Shown here in pieces: positions 9,663 to 18,086 of a stretch of DNA of 64,000 nucleotides (position 1 is the stretch's first letter; every line of letters starts with the position of its first letter). The notes under the pieces are model-generated. The model worked only from the letters and a program-made list of their open reading frames with translations, did not search any database and was not told the origin of the DNA. Both the position numbers and the translations under genes were made by a program. The DNA lies in the NCBI RefSeq assembly GCF_021379005.1, contig NZ_CP075171.1:4030001-4094000 (forward strand), in the 5' to 3' direction. The stretch comes from Leptodesmis sichuanensis A121 (lineage in GTDB: Bacteria; Cyanobacteriota; Cyanobacteriia; Leptolyngbyales; Leptolyngbyaceae).

Positions 9663-10205
9663 CTCAGTAGCCTGGGGCGATCGCAGCCTGACCACTTTGA
9701 GATGGGCATATTCCGGTTGTTGAAACAGTAGTGGGTATTTCTGCCGGTTCTTGCCGTAGGTTCGGAGTAGCCACAGTAAGATGGAATCTGTGCTGCAGAA
9801 GGAAAGCCAGAGGGATTCTCGATTGCCATTGCAAACAGGTTCTTGCGTGATGGCTCGGTGGATGGTGCGCCGGAGCAGGCGGCCAAAGGTGACAGGAAAG
9901 GAATAATCTAACCAGACGATCGTATTGGCCCGCGGCCAGAGTAAGTCTCGTACCACGCTATAGTTGCCATCTGTGACCCAGGAGGCGGGCGCGATCGCAG
10001 TTGCCACCCGTCCTCGAAAGATTTCATTGGGCACTTCAGTCCAGTTGGGTTCCCAGTGCAGGGCATCCAGTTCGATATGAGAAATTGCCAAATTTTGAGC
10101 AATCTGTTTTGCCAGAGTGGTTTTGCCCGATCCGGTAGTTCCCACAACGGCAATCCGGAGAGGGTGAGTCAGGAAGGCGTGATTCATAAACTGATCTGAC
10201 AGCAT
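9651..10205 (-). CDS. P-loop nucleoside/adenylate-kinase-like protein (FlaR/topology-modulation type), C-terminus altered by IS
   Basis: A 184-residue P-loop NTPase. The Walker A segment GTTGSGKT is at residues 22-29, and ELDALHWEPNWTEVP plus WVTDGNY are typical of small AAA/adenylate-kinase-like proteins annotated as topology modulation protein FlaR; the substrate is unknown. A second ATG at 10190 (MNHAFLTH) is an equally good start. The last four codons (GlyCysAsp-stop) lie within the ISKra4 terminus at 9651-9662. Across the IS, with one target copy removed, the frame reads on as ATEYWLESLSIQGKGMMGE to a stop at 8215. The annotated protein therefore lacks about 18 native residues. Confidence 0.8.
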   Translation of the reverse strand: MLSDQFMNHAFLTHPLRIAVVGTTGSGKTTLAKQIAQNLAISHIELDALHWEPNWTEVPNEIFRGRVATAIAPASWVTDGNYSVVRDLLWPRANTIVWLDYSFPVTFGRLLRRTIHRAITQEPVCNGNRESLWLSFCSTDSILLWLLRTYGKNRQKYPLLFQQPEYAHLKVVRLRSPQATEGCD

Positions 10206-10252
10206 TGGTTACGCTTCGCTAATCCATCCTACAAATAATTAAGACTACTTCC

Positions 10253-12079
10253 TTAAAAGCCGCAAATAGTCTTTGCCTTCTGCTGCGAGGGCGTTTCACC
10301 CGGTAAGGATTTTACAGAGGGACACCATTGGGCGATCGCAGTTCTGGCCTGAGCGTAAAGTTGGGGATTGTCTTGAGGCACCTTATCTGCTGCAAGAATG
10401 GCAATATCCATCTGCTGTTGGCTGGCCCGTCGTTGAGCAATGTCAAAAATGGTCTGACTCCATTCCTGGATTGCTGCCTGTGTTTCTGGATAAACAGCAT
10501 CCCCCGGTGGGACGTTTCTGGCTTCGTCGATCGCATCCCGGTAAGGGGTAGCCTGATCACTCTGCACCATCTTTCTCGCTCGATCAAGAATTACCTGCCC
10601 TGACAACGGCTTCGCCTCTGGTGGGCTAAAGTCCAAGGTTTCAGAGGGAGACAGAGTGGGACTGGGCAGCGGAGCAGGAGAACCAGGATCTTCTGCGGGA
10701 GACGAACTGGCTGCCACAGAGGGCTGACCATTCGGTACTGTATTGGGAGGTAGGGGAGTTGTTTCAGGGGGCGATTGGGTGGGAGCAACCGGAGGGTTGG
10801 GAACTGGGGTCGAGGGGATGCCAGTACCAATGGAGTTGCCCGTAGAAGCGATTAATTGAGAAGCAGTCCCCAGGGAAGTCCAATTTCGTCCCAGTACGCC
10901 CGCCGCCAGTACCAGAGAAATCAGGCTACCCCACAGCCACACCGATCGCCACTGCTTTGGATTACTTTCCTCAAGCGGCTTCCCAGGCTCTGGCGATCGC
11001 GAAACAGAATCAGATTTTTGCGGTTGGCTGGCTTCCTCGACGGGGGGACGGGTGGGCGCAAGGGAGTCTGCTGTCGGATGCAAATCATGTAACGGATTAG
11101 TCAGTGTGGTCGCAGCTTGCAGAACCGTGGGTTGGCCGGATAAAGGAATGGCTCCTGCTGGAGTAGAGGTAGTAGGGCTGGCAATTGGACGCTGAAAAGC
11201 AGCAGAGTGAGCCGTAGGGGGAGCCATGGTTACGATCTTAGGAACCGCTGTGGTGCGATCGTCCTGCGTACTGGTTGCAGGGTGAGTGATAGGGAGCGGA
11301 GATCCGGCATGATTGGCTGCATCCTGATTTCCAGGTGCTACAGGTATCAAGGGCTGGTGCAACTTTTCTACAGGACAGATGAGCAGCGGCTTTTGGATCG
11401 GTTGCCAGTAATGCTGGCTCAACTCCGGCAGGCGATCGCCCAAAAATTGGGTCAGGGCTGCGATCGAGGTACCGGGTTGATAGTGCCATCCTTCCAGTAA
11501 GGCCATCGTAAATAATCCCTGTCCCAGACCAGACACCTCATGGGAGAACTGACCCGGCTGACAAGACAGCAAGGTTGGCACACCTAACTGATGAGCCACC
11601 TGCGCCGTTTGCAAACCAACACCCTGCTGGGAGGAAATGCTTTGCTGGCTGCGGCTCATATCCAGCAAAAACAGCAAGGCACCATTAGGTACCACGGCCT
11701 TGATCTGGTTCAGGATGGTGGAAATGGCAAGGCAGGTTGAGGGGATGTCTGCCGGATTACCATCCCCAGGTACCAGATAATCCTGCCCTTCATGCACGGC
11801 TCCATGTCCGCTGAAAAAGAACCAGACTAAGTCATCGGGATGCAGGTAGTGTTGGGTGAGTAGCTCAATCCAACTGAAGAGGTTCACTCGGGTCGGTTGG
11901 GTGGGTTTACCCCAGACTGGCGGCGATGTATCGGTGAGCAGCAAGCAGTGTTCCGCCTGAAAACCCAGTTCATGAGTCAGGTAATGGTGAATGCTTTGTG
12001 CATCTTGTTGAGCACAGCTTAATGGCTGAAAGTGTTGATAATGATTCAGCCCAACAACAATTGCCCACTGTCTCATCAC
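10253..12079 (-). CDS. caspase-like (orthocaspase/C14) protein with catalytic Cys replaced by Ser, membrane-anchored
   Basis: 608 residues. The N-terminal 1-230 is a caspase p20-type fold: MRQWAIVVGLNHY, the catalytic-His motif FFFSGHG with His92, then LLFLLDMSRSQ, where the family has D-x-C-[HR]-S-G. The nucleophile position holds Ser142, so ordinary cysteine protease activity is not expected. Residues about 240-375 are Pro/Thr/Ser-rich, a single TM helix lies near 383-402 (VWLWGSLISLVLAAGVL), a Pro-rich linker follows, and the C-terminus has two helical repeats of the YxxAxxAIxxW type. It is divergent from the small exported protein gene. A regulatory pseudo-protease or a Ser-dependent variant are both possible. 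Confidence 0.85.
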   Translation of the reverse strand: MMRQWAIVVGLNHYQHFQPLSCAQQDAQSIHHYLTHELGFQAEHCLLLTDTSPPVWGKPTQPTRVNLFSWIELLTQHYLHPDDLVWFFFSGHGAVHEGQDYLVPGDGNPADIPSTCLAISTILNQIKAVVPNGALLFLLDMSRSQQSISSQQGVGLQTAQVAHQLGVPTLLSCQPGQFSHEVSGLGQGLFTMALLEGWHYQPGTSIAALTQFLGDRLPELSQHYWQPIQKPLLICPVEKLHQPLIPVAPGNQDAANHAGSPLPITHPATSTQDDRTTAVPKIVTMAPPTAHSAAFQRPIASPTTSTPAGAIPLSGQPTVLQAATTLTNPLHDLHPTADSLAPTRPPVEEASQPQKSDSVSRSPEPGKPLEESNPKQWRSVWLWGSLISLVLAAGVLGRNWTSLGTASQLIASTGNSIGTGIPSTPVPNPPVAPTQSPPETTPLPPNTVPNGQPSVAASSSPAEDPGSPAPLPSPTLSPSETLDFSPPEAKPLSGQVILDRARKMVQSDQATPYRDAIDEARNVPPGDAVYPETQAAIQEWSQTIFDIAQRRASQQQMDIAILAADKVPQDNPQLYAQARTAIAQWCPSVKSLPGETPSQQKAKTICGF

Positions 12080-12202
12080 AGATGCCCCAAGTCTTTCTCA
12101 CTAACATACCCGCAGCCCATTCCGACTCAACAGCAACTTTTATTCAATGGTTTACTCAATCAGATGCAAAATAGACAGGGAACTGAATTGGCGGCTGTCA
12201 AG

Positions 12203-12649
12203 ATGTGCAATAACCCTGTTACTACTATACGCGCTAAAACCACTCCCCACCCCATCTCTCACTTGACCTCCCTTGGTCTGGTGGCTGTACTGGGACTGAC
12301 CAGCGTTGGAGTGATGACCGATGCGATCGTACCTGCAGCCGCCCATGCCTATGTTTCCAGAATTAATGTGGTGCTGGATGTGCAACCTGGCGAACCATTT
12401 GAGGCATTTCTGAGTCGGGCTGAAGGAGTGGCCAGGGCCGCCGTGCAACGCAGTTTCAACCGGGATATTTTGATCACAGAGGTGTATGCGATCGTCGTTG
12501 CCCAAAAAAATGGCGGCAGTGTACAGGTGCTCTCGATCCAGGTCAGCCGCAACCAGTGGCGTAACTTTCCCGACCCCCGTCGCTGGGCCACCTATTACCA
12601 GAACGCTAAGTTTTTACTGGGATTTGGGCGATCGCCTGCCGCACGTTAA
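12203..12649 (+). CDS. small exported protein of unknown function
   Basis: 148 residues from ATG 12203; the frame is open further upstream to 12032 but those residues overlap the start of the divergent caspase-like gene and are not needed. The N-terminus is a signal peptide: a basic start, the hydrophobic core LGLVAVLGLTSVGVM, and a likely cut after AAAHA. The mature part, with GEPFEAFLSRAEGVARAAVQ and VYAIVVAQKNGG, looks like a compact alpha/beta domain; conserved RSFNRDILITEVYAIV-like sequence occurs in other cyanobacterial hypothetical proteins (recollection only). I do not recognise a function. Confidence 0.7.
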   Translation: MCNNPVTTIRAKTTPHPISHLTSLGLVAVLGLTSVGVMTDAIVPAAAHAYVSRINVVLDVQPGEPFEAFLSRAEGVARAAVQRSFNRDILITEVYAIVVAQKNGGSVQVLSIQVSRNQWRNFPDPRRWATYYQNAKFLLGFGRSPAAR

Positions 12650-12679
12650 GATCAAAATACCGTCCGTGGGGACAGGACG

Positions 12680-13279
12680 ATGACCCAAGCCAGGGTAAAA
12701 TTCACCACTTTTGAGGAGTATCTCTCCTACAGCGATGAAACGCCACTGGAAGGGTGTTACGAATTGATTGATGGAGAGTTAGTTGAGCTGCCGCCAGAGT
12801 CAGAACTGCATAACTGGATTGCCAACTACCTGCAATTTCTGCTGGTATAGGCGCACATCGCGCCGCTTCGCCTGATCCGAATTCATGCCCTGGAACTGCA
12901 AGTGCCTGTCCTACACCCCAAAGATGCAGCCAATCGCTATCCTGATCTAGTTGTCCTGCGCCCCGAACACCTGGAACTGACCCAACGACGACTCACCATC
13001 ACGCTGGATATGCCGCCCCCTCGCCTGATTGCAGAAGTGGTCAGCCCTGGTAAGACCAATCGTGACAGAGACTATATTCACAAACGAGCCCAGTATGCCG
13101 CCATTGGTGTTCCTGAATATTGGCTGCTCGATCCAGGCGCTCAAACCTTGATGGTGCTGACGCTGGAGGGAGAAGCTTACCGGGAGGTCGATGTGTTTGG
13201 CAAACAGGAGGCGATCGCCTCCATCGAAGTTCCAGAACTGGAGCTAACGGTGGAGCAGATTTTTGAAGCTGACCGTTAA
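12680..13279 (+). pseudogene. Uma2 family endonuclease with in-frame amber stop
   Basis: From ATG 12680 the first 56 codons give a normal Uma2 N-terminus (YELIDGELVELPPESE), then TAG at 12848-12850. The same frame continues without interruption to 13279 with YPDLVVLRPEH, PPRLIAEVVSPGKTNRDRDY and GVPEYWLLDP, all family hallmarks, giving 199 codons in total. A single substitution, such as TGG or CAG to TAG, explains it. A restart inside is possible but would lack the N-terminal strand. Sequencing error at one base is the main alternative to a pseudogene. Confidence 0.8.
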
Positions 13280-13361
13280 GGCAAAGTCCATCAGGTTCTG
13301 AGTCCGTAAAGCACGGGCGATCGCAGCCGTTTATCTGTTGGCTGAAAGCCTTATCTGGCAA

Positions 13362-13446
13362 CGGAGAGGGGGGGATTCGAACCCCCGTTGGGTCGCCCCA
13401 AACTTGATTTCGAGTCAAGCGCATTCAACCGCTCTGCCACCTCTCC
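13362..13446 (-). tRNA. tRNA-Ser(CGA)
   Basis: Folds as a class II tRNA on the minus strand. Acceptor GGAGAGG (13446-13440) pairs with CCTCTCC; the anticodon stem CTTGA/TCAAG carries loop CTCGAAA with anticodon CGA; there is a long variable arm, and a T arm with GGTTCGAATCC. The discriminator is G, with no encoded CCA. It decodes UCG. A 26-base copy of its 5' end recurs at 14978-15003. Confidence 0.95.
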
Positions 13447-13451
13447 AGGAG
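13426..13451. repeat. direct repeat copy 1 (5' end of tRNA-Ser(CGA) and its upstream bases)
   Basis: 26 bases beginning CAACCGCTCTGCCACC are identical to 14978-15003 in the same orientation; with one mismatch the match extends about six bases further. Copy 1 is part of the intact tRNA gene. The repeats bracket a 1.55-kb segment. Confidence 0.9.
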
Positions 13452-13562
13452 AAAATAACCCTAGTCTATCCAGACTCATATCGGGTCTGATAGCCAGTGT
13501 ACTCTTCAGGGTAGCATTGGTCAGCGTAGCATTGGAAGCTACCCAAAACCAAACCTGGTGAT

Positions 13563-13817
13563 AATGGAGAATGGATTGCTCTGCCTGTTGAGAGTGAAAT
13601 GAACCGCCGGATTGTGATGTTTCTGGTGGCAACCTTGCTCAAACTCGGCATCTTGTTCGATCGCCGGCCGCTGAAAACGGAAATTGCCGTGAGCAGTACC
13701 AGAGTATCGGTGCGGGTTCCTGATCTGGTGGTGTTTTCAGAGGAAGGAGTGGCCGCATTAGAGGGAGCCAGTCGATCGCTGGTATTGCTAGTCGGCGATT
13801 TCTCAAGTGAGCGTTAG
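13563..13817 (+). pseudogene. Uma2 gene fragment
   Basis: The frame reads NGEWIALPVESEMNRRIVMFL, then VRVPDLVVFSEEG and GASRSLVLL, which is the first half of a Uma2 protein lacking its N-terminal strand and everything after the central strand; the tail VGDFSSER is unrelated. An ATG at 13599 allows a 72-residue ORF, but it covers only the middle of the domain and lacks the catalytic Glu. It lies between tRNA-Ser and the DUF3592 gene. It is likely a relic left by recombination at the tRNA. Confidence 0.7.
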
Positions 13818-13838
13818 GCAAATGGGGATGACATAAAG

Positions 13839-14894
13839 ATGCGCAAATTACAAACAATCCTAGGAACAATCCTAGGACTAACCTTCATGACAGCAGGAGG
13901 TTTTATTATTCCTAACGGATATCAAGAACTGCAAAAGGCTCAAGATAGTCCACGATGGTCAACAACTGAGGGCATCATTATTTCCTCAGAGATCCAAGAG
14001 CATAAAAAAGATGAAGATTCAACCACTTACTTTGCAAACGTTCACTATAAATACACAGTAGGGGAAAAGCCTTACACATCAGATCAAGTATCTTTTGGGC
14101 AATATGGCAGTGGTGATCCAGAACATGCCCGATCGATTGTTAGTCGATATCCAGCAGGACAGAAAGTAATCGTTCATTTCAACCCTACCCACCCCGATCA
14201 GTCTGTGCTTGAACCCGGAGCAACCTGGTCTTCTTATATGGTTTTGGGGTTCGGTATGATCTTCTTCGGAATTGGAGCCATTACCGTTGTGTCTATGGGG
14301 GTGATTGTTCCTAAACTGCAACAGAAGCGCACTGAAGCCCTCAGACAAGCTGCCTCAACCCTCGCTCTGACTTTCCTAGAGCAAGATAAAACGCTGTTCC
14401 AGGAGGCATTCTTTCAACTTCCCTTATTCCAGCGAGGAAGTTCACGAGAGGTTAGCAATGTCCTCCGTAAGCGTAGCGTAAAGGGCGAAACCATCCTATT
14501 CGACTATGAATTTGAAGAAGGTTCTGGTGACAGATCCAACCGATACCAGCAGACAGTCGCAGCTTGTCACGTCCCTAATCGGAATCTACCCCAGTTTAGT
14601 CTCCGACCCGAATATGGCTTTGACAAAATTGGAGAATTTTTTGGACAGCAAGATATTGATTTTGAATCCTCCCCGGAGTTCTCCAAAAGTTACCGACTGC
14701 AAGGAGAGCTAGAACCTGCTATTCGAGAAGCGTTTAATTTCAAGGTCTTGCAATTCTTTAGCCAAAACCCTCACTGGTGGCTGGAGGGTAGGGGGGAATG
14801 GCTAATAATTTACCAAAGCCAGCGGCAAGTGAAGCCCAAGGATCTGAGCATTTTTCTACAGCAGGCGACCCAAATCTCTGATTTATTTTCCTAA
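13839..14894 (+). CDS. DUF3592 domain membrane protein
   Basis: 351 residues. An N-terminal TM helix (residues about 7-27) is followed by a beta-rich extracytoplasmic DUF3592 segment (SPRWSTTEGIIISSE, HYKYTVGEKPYTSDQ, GQKVIVHFNP) and a second TM helix (about 131-155). The C-terminal 190 residues are soluble and probably cytoplasmic, with no family that I recognise. The gene lies between the tRNA-Ser gene and the 26-base tRNA fragment, so it may have arrived as a small cargo. Its function is unknown; DUF3592 proteins occur in envelope and conflict-related contexts. Confidence 0.75.
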   Translation: MRKLQTILGTILGLTFMTAGGFIIPNGYQELQKAQDSPRWSTTEGIIISSEIQEHKKDEDSTTYFANVHYKYTVGEKPYTSDQVSFGQYGSGDPEHARSIVSRYPAGQKVIVHFNPTHPDQSVLEPGATWSSYMVLGFGMIFFGIGAITVVSMGVIVPKLQQKRTEALRQAASTLALTFLEQDKTLFQEAFFQLPLFQRGSSREVSNVLRKRSVKGETILFDYEFEEGSGDRSNRYQQTVAACHVPNRNLPQFSLRPEYGFDKIGEFFGQQDIDFESSPEFSKSYRLQGELEPAIREAFNFKVLQFFSQNPHWWLEGRGEWLIIYQSQRQVKPKDLSIFLQQATQISDLFS

Positions 14895-14977
14895 TCAAGA
14901 ACGCTTTGGAAATGCAAAGTAAACTCCGAATCGTAGGATGGGCACGTCTACAAAACCTTACTGTGAGAACATTTACA

Positions 14978-15003
14978 CAACCGCTCTGCCACCTCTCCAG
15001 GAG
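14978..15003. repeat. direct repeat copy 2 (partial tRNA-Ser)
   Basis: The same 26 bases as 13426-13451, here without the rest of the tRNA. It resembles an attachment-site remnant, although integrative elements normally duplicate the 3' rather than the 5' end of a tRNA gene. No integrase is present between the copies. Confidence 0.85.
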
Positions 15004-15025
15004 GAAATTTCAACTCCTTCCTCTT

Positions 15026-17212
15026 CTATAGGCGTGGGTTGTCACTGGCATCCACAGCCGGCTGAAATCCTCGTTCCTTTGTCCATTGGATAGCTCCGTC
15101 TCGCCCGGTGTAGTAGAGCGTGATGCCAGCCTGTTGAAGTTGGGTCAGGGTGTTGGAGTCAAGGGTCGCAGTTGTGGCGATCGCGACTTGAGGCTGAATC
15201 TGGCTGACCAACTCTGGGTTGAGGGTTTTGCCGACCCACCACACCACCTGGGACTGGGGCAGGGTACCCGATTTGCTCAGCCTTTCTTGCTCCGTTGCTG
15301 ACAGGGAATTGAGCCACAGCCAGGTTTGATTGTGAATCGTTAATTGCGCCACGGTGGGCTGGTCACGAAGGAGGGTGGCCTGGATGGCACCATACTTCAC
15401 TGGTTGATTCAGGGGTAAGGTTGTGGGACTTGTAACAGAAAGCTGTTGGGAGAGGGTCTGCCAACCCTCGTCGGGCGATTGGGAATTGGGAACGATCGCC
15501 CAGTGAATCTGATTAATGCCTGATTGTTGCAGAAAGGGCAGTAACGTGAATCGGGCTGTTTTGGCCTCACCGCCATTGATCACGGTAATCCGTCCACGAT
15601 CGCGAATCACCATCACAGGTTCTCGTGCCGCTAACACAGTCACTTGCGTCAGGTTTGCTCCAGCCCAGAGGGGAATCAGGATGGCCACCAGGGCGATCGC
15701 CAGGGAAATGTGCCAGCGCCGTTGCCAGAACGGATGAAATGTGACCAGCAGCAACAGCCCATATAAACCAATCACCGTCAGTGCAGAAATCGTGCCTACC
15801 GCATAGCTATTTCCCGGTAAGCGAGAAAAGCCATCCACGATCGCAATCAATCCCTGGGTGGGATACTTCAAACACCAGGCCAACGCACTGCCAGCAGGAC
15901 TCCAGATTAGCGCCGCTAACGCACTCGCCATGCCCCCTAAACTGATCAGGGAAATCAAGGGAGTGGTGATTAAATTGGCTGGAATGCTGTAAGGAGACAA
16001 CACGCCAAAGGCACCCAGTTGCAGGGGTAACGTCCACAGATAGGCGGCGATCGGCACTGCAATACAGGGAATCAGGCCACCGGGAAGCCAATCCAGTTGT
16101 TTGCTGAGGGCGGGTACCGTGACTAACAGTCCCATTGTGGCTAGAAAGCTCAATTGAAAGCCTAGATCCCAAATCCACAAAGGATTGACGAGCAGCAGCA
16201 GGGTCGCTGTCAGCAGCAGGGAATTCAAAGGTTTAACTTGGCGATTCAGCACCAGGGCGACCAGACCGCCGAAGCCCATGATCGCGGCTCGCAAAACGGC
16301 AGGCTGCAATCCGGCCAGTCCGACAAATCCCAATAAGGAAAGGGTACCAGCCAGAAATTGCACCCGTTCAGAAAAGCGGCGAGTCAGTACCAGTACCACT
16401 CCTAAAATGAGGCTGGTTTGAAAGCCGGAGGCTGCCAGCGCATGGGCCAATCCAACTCGTACAAAGGTATCTTTTACATTAAAGGGCAGGTCAACCGCCT
16501 TACTACCCAACACCATGGCGCTCACCAGCGGCCCTTCGGGAGTTCCCAATCCCTGCTGTTGCGATCGCACAATTTGCTGTTGCACTTGCCACAATCCCCA
16601 GGCTGAGGACGGTTGCAGTAAGGTCACCTGTTCGCCGCTCAATCCAGCAAAACTACCATCCTGCTGTAAATACTTCTGAAAATCGAAACTACCGGGGTTG
16701 GTAGCCGCTTTGGGTAGGTACAGCGATCCCGACACGCTCACCTGCTGACCGGGATGCAAATCACGCCCCTGTTGCCAGGGAACCGTGACGTAAATTCTGC
16801 CTGTTACGGGTTGATTATCGCCAATGGGGGCAATCTGCTGGGCTTCCAACCAGAATTGCGCCTTTTCGCTACGGGTGACGCGGGGCAAACTGGTCACTTT
16901 CCCTTCTACCAACACATCTGCAGAGGTTGTGTTGGCTTGAGTTAACAGTTGGCTGACATCCTGCGATCGCGGTTGCGGCATTCGCATCTGGAAGTACAGA
17001 CTGGCTAGCAAGCCAACTATTCCAGCCAGCAACCAGATGCGGGAACTGGGAGCCGCTCTCCGGAGCCAACGTCTGGCGATCGCGGCCCCCATTCCCAGAG
17101 CCAAAATCATCCAGCCACCCCAGGGAATTGCTGTAGCCAGCAACCCCAAGATATAGGCAAGGCATAAAACAACTGCCCCCACAGGCCCCATGATGCACTC
17201 CAGACTGTTCAA
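15026..17212 (-). CDS. comEC: ComEC/Rec2 family DNA-uptake channel protein
   Basis: 728 residues. It has N-terminal TM helices, an OB-like DUF4131 domain (about 60-200), then the polytopic competence domain (about 230-480) with LAHALAASGFQTSLILG and NPLWIWDLGFQLSFLATMG. ComEC imports single-stranded DNA in natural transformation. The C-terminal part aligns in position with the metallo-beta-lactamase-like domain of other ComECs but lacks the HxHxDH metal motif; the segment reads HWAIVPNSQSPDEGW. Start 17212 (MNSLECIMG) is probable. It stands alone, with repeats downstream of its promoter side. Confidence 0.9.
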   Translation of the reverse strand: MNSLECIMGPVGAVVLCLAYILGLLATAIPWGGWMILALGMGAAIARRWLRRAAPSSRIWLLAGIVGLLASLYFQMRMPQPRSQDVSQLLTQANTTSADVLVEGKVTSLPRVTRSEKAQFWLEAQQIAPIGDNQPVTGRIYVTVPWQQGRDLHPGQQVSVSGSLYLPKAATNPGSFDFQKYLQQDGSFAGLSGEQVTLLQPSSAWGLWQVQQQIVRSQQQGLGTPEGPLVSAMVLGSKAVDLPFNVKDTFVRVGLAHALAASGFQTSLILGVVLVLTRRFSERVQFLAGTLSLLGFVGLAGLQPAVLRAAIMGFGGLVALVLNRQVKPLNSLLLTATLLLLVNPLWIWDLGFQLSFLATMGLLVTVPALSKQLDWLPGGLIPCIAVPIAAYLWTLPLQLGAFGVLSPYSIPANLITTPLISLISLGGMASALAALIWSPAGSALAWCLKYPTQGLIAIVDGFSRLPGNSYAVGTISALTVIGLYGLLLLVTFHPFWQRRWHISLAIALVAILIPLWAGANLTQVTVLAAREPVMVIRDRGRITVINGGEAKTARFTLLPFLQQSGINQIHWAIVPNSQSPDEGWQTLSQQLSVTSPTTLPLNQPVKYGAIQATLLRDQPTVAQLTIHNQTWLWLNSLSATEQERLSKSGTLPQSQVVWWVGKTLNPELVSQIQPQVAIATTATLDSNTLTQLQQAGITLYYTGRDGAIQWTKERGFQPAVDASDNPRL

Positions 17213-17244
17213 TCGATGCTGCCAGTAGAGTGCCCATAGGTGGA

Positions 17245-17328
17245 AGGGAATTTTGAGTTTTAAGTTTTAAGTTTTGAATTAGGAAGGAGCCTGATCTAAC
17301 TCAAAACTCAAAACTTAAAACTGAGAAC
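17245..17328. repeat. AT-rich palindromic intergenic repeat
   Basis: TTTTGAGTTTTAAGTTTTAA is followed about 40 bases later by its near-complement AACTCAAAACTTAAAACT. The same type lies between fbp and tal and after zwf. No ORF. Confidence 0.6.
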
Positions 17329-17368
17329 CTAGTACAACAAGGCGGAAGTCTACATACCATTCCAAGCC

Positions 17369-17462
17369 GCCCTCATCCCCCAGCCCCTTCTCCCAAACAG
17401 GGAGAAGGGGAGCCAGATCAAAGTCCCTCTACCCACTTGGGAGAGGGATTTAGGGTGAGGGC
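17369..17462. repeat. GC-rich dispersed intergenic repeat, copy 1
   Basis: GCCCTCATCCCCCAGCCCC ... TTTAGGGTGAGGGC contains two hairpins (CTTCTCCC/GGGAGAAGG and CCCTCT/AGAGGG type). A second copy in the opposite orientation is at 32859-32957. This is a repeat type common between cyanobacterial genes. Confidence 0.75.
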
Positions 17463-17493
17463 AGATTGGTATACGAACTTACGCCACAGAGCA

Positions 17494-18000
17494 CTAGATC
17501 GATAGTCCCAGTTTCAGGCCAAAGACACCGTGAACCAGGAGCAGTAGAAAGGCAAAGGTTCCTAGATAGGCATGGGCCATGCGGAGGGATGCTTGATCGC
17601 CCCAGAAACCTGCTTTGGAAAGTAGGCTGTTGAGAAACAGCAAAACCAGGACGATCGAACCTGTCCAAAAGTGAGGGCTTTGCAGAATCGGTTGCTTTTG
17701 CATCACCAGGGACAGCACACCCCCAGTATATCCCAGGGCAATAAAGCCAGTCATCAGGGGGGCGAGTTTGCGGTGGTCGGCCCGTTTAGCGATCGCTACA
17801 TCTTTATCGGTGGCCAGCCGCCCCTGCCATCCGGCGTAGGCAACGTAGCTGCCCAGTACTAAGACAACGATGCCCATCATGACTGGGTGACCCCAATGGA
17901 CAATCGGTTCAGGCACGTTCAAACTGCGAAACCAGGCCGCGATCGGCTCCAGGGATTGACTCAAACTTGTACTTAAACGTTCCATCAGTTGCACATCCAT
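17494..18000 (-). CDS. DUF4079 membrane protein
   Basis: About 168 residues from ATG 18000 (MDVQLMERL); ATG 17985 is an alternative. Four TM helices are visible: HPVMMGIVVLVLGSYVAY, LMTGFIALGYTGGVLSLV, FWTGSIVLVLLFLNSLL and AYLGTFAFLLLLVHGVFGL. DUF4079 proteins are found in cyanobacteria and plastids and contain conserved His residues reminiscent of haem-binding membrane proteins; the function is not established. It is divergent from the PsiE-like gene. Confidence 0.8.
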   Translation of the reverse strand: MDVQLMERLSTSLSQSLEPIAAWFRSLNVPEPIVHWGHPVMMGIVVLVLGSYVAYAGWQGRLATDKDVAIAKRADHRKLAPLMTGFIALGYTGGVLSLVMQKQPILQSPHFWTGSIVLVLLFLNSLLSKAGFWGDQASLRMAHAYLGTFAFLLLLVHGVFGLKLGLSI

Positions 18001-18086
18001 TTTTAGAAAGTAGAACGATTGCATATCATTCAGCCAATTTAGTATTCTCACAGAAGCGGCCCCATTCTGCGGAGAGCAAGTGCATT

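Noticed and set aside
12032..12202. Longer N-terminus for the small exported protein
   Set aside because: It overlaps the caspase-like start and would bury the signal peptide; ATG 12203 gives a normal signal sequence.
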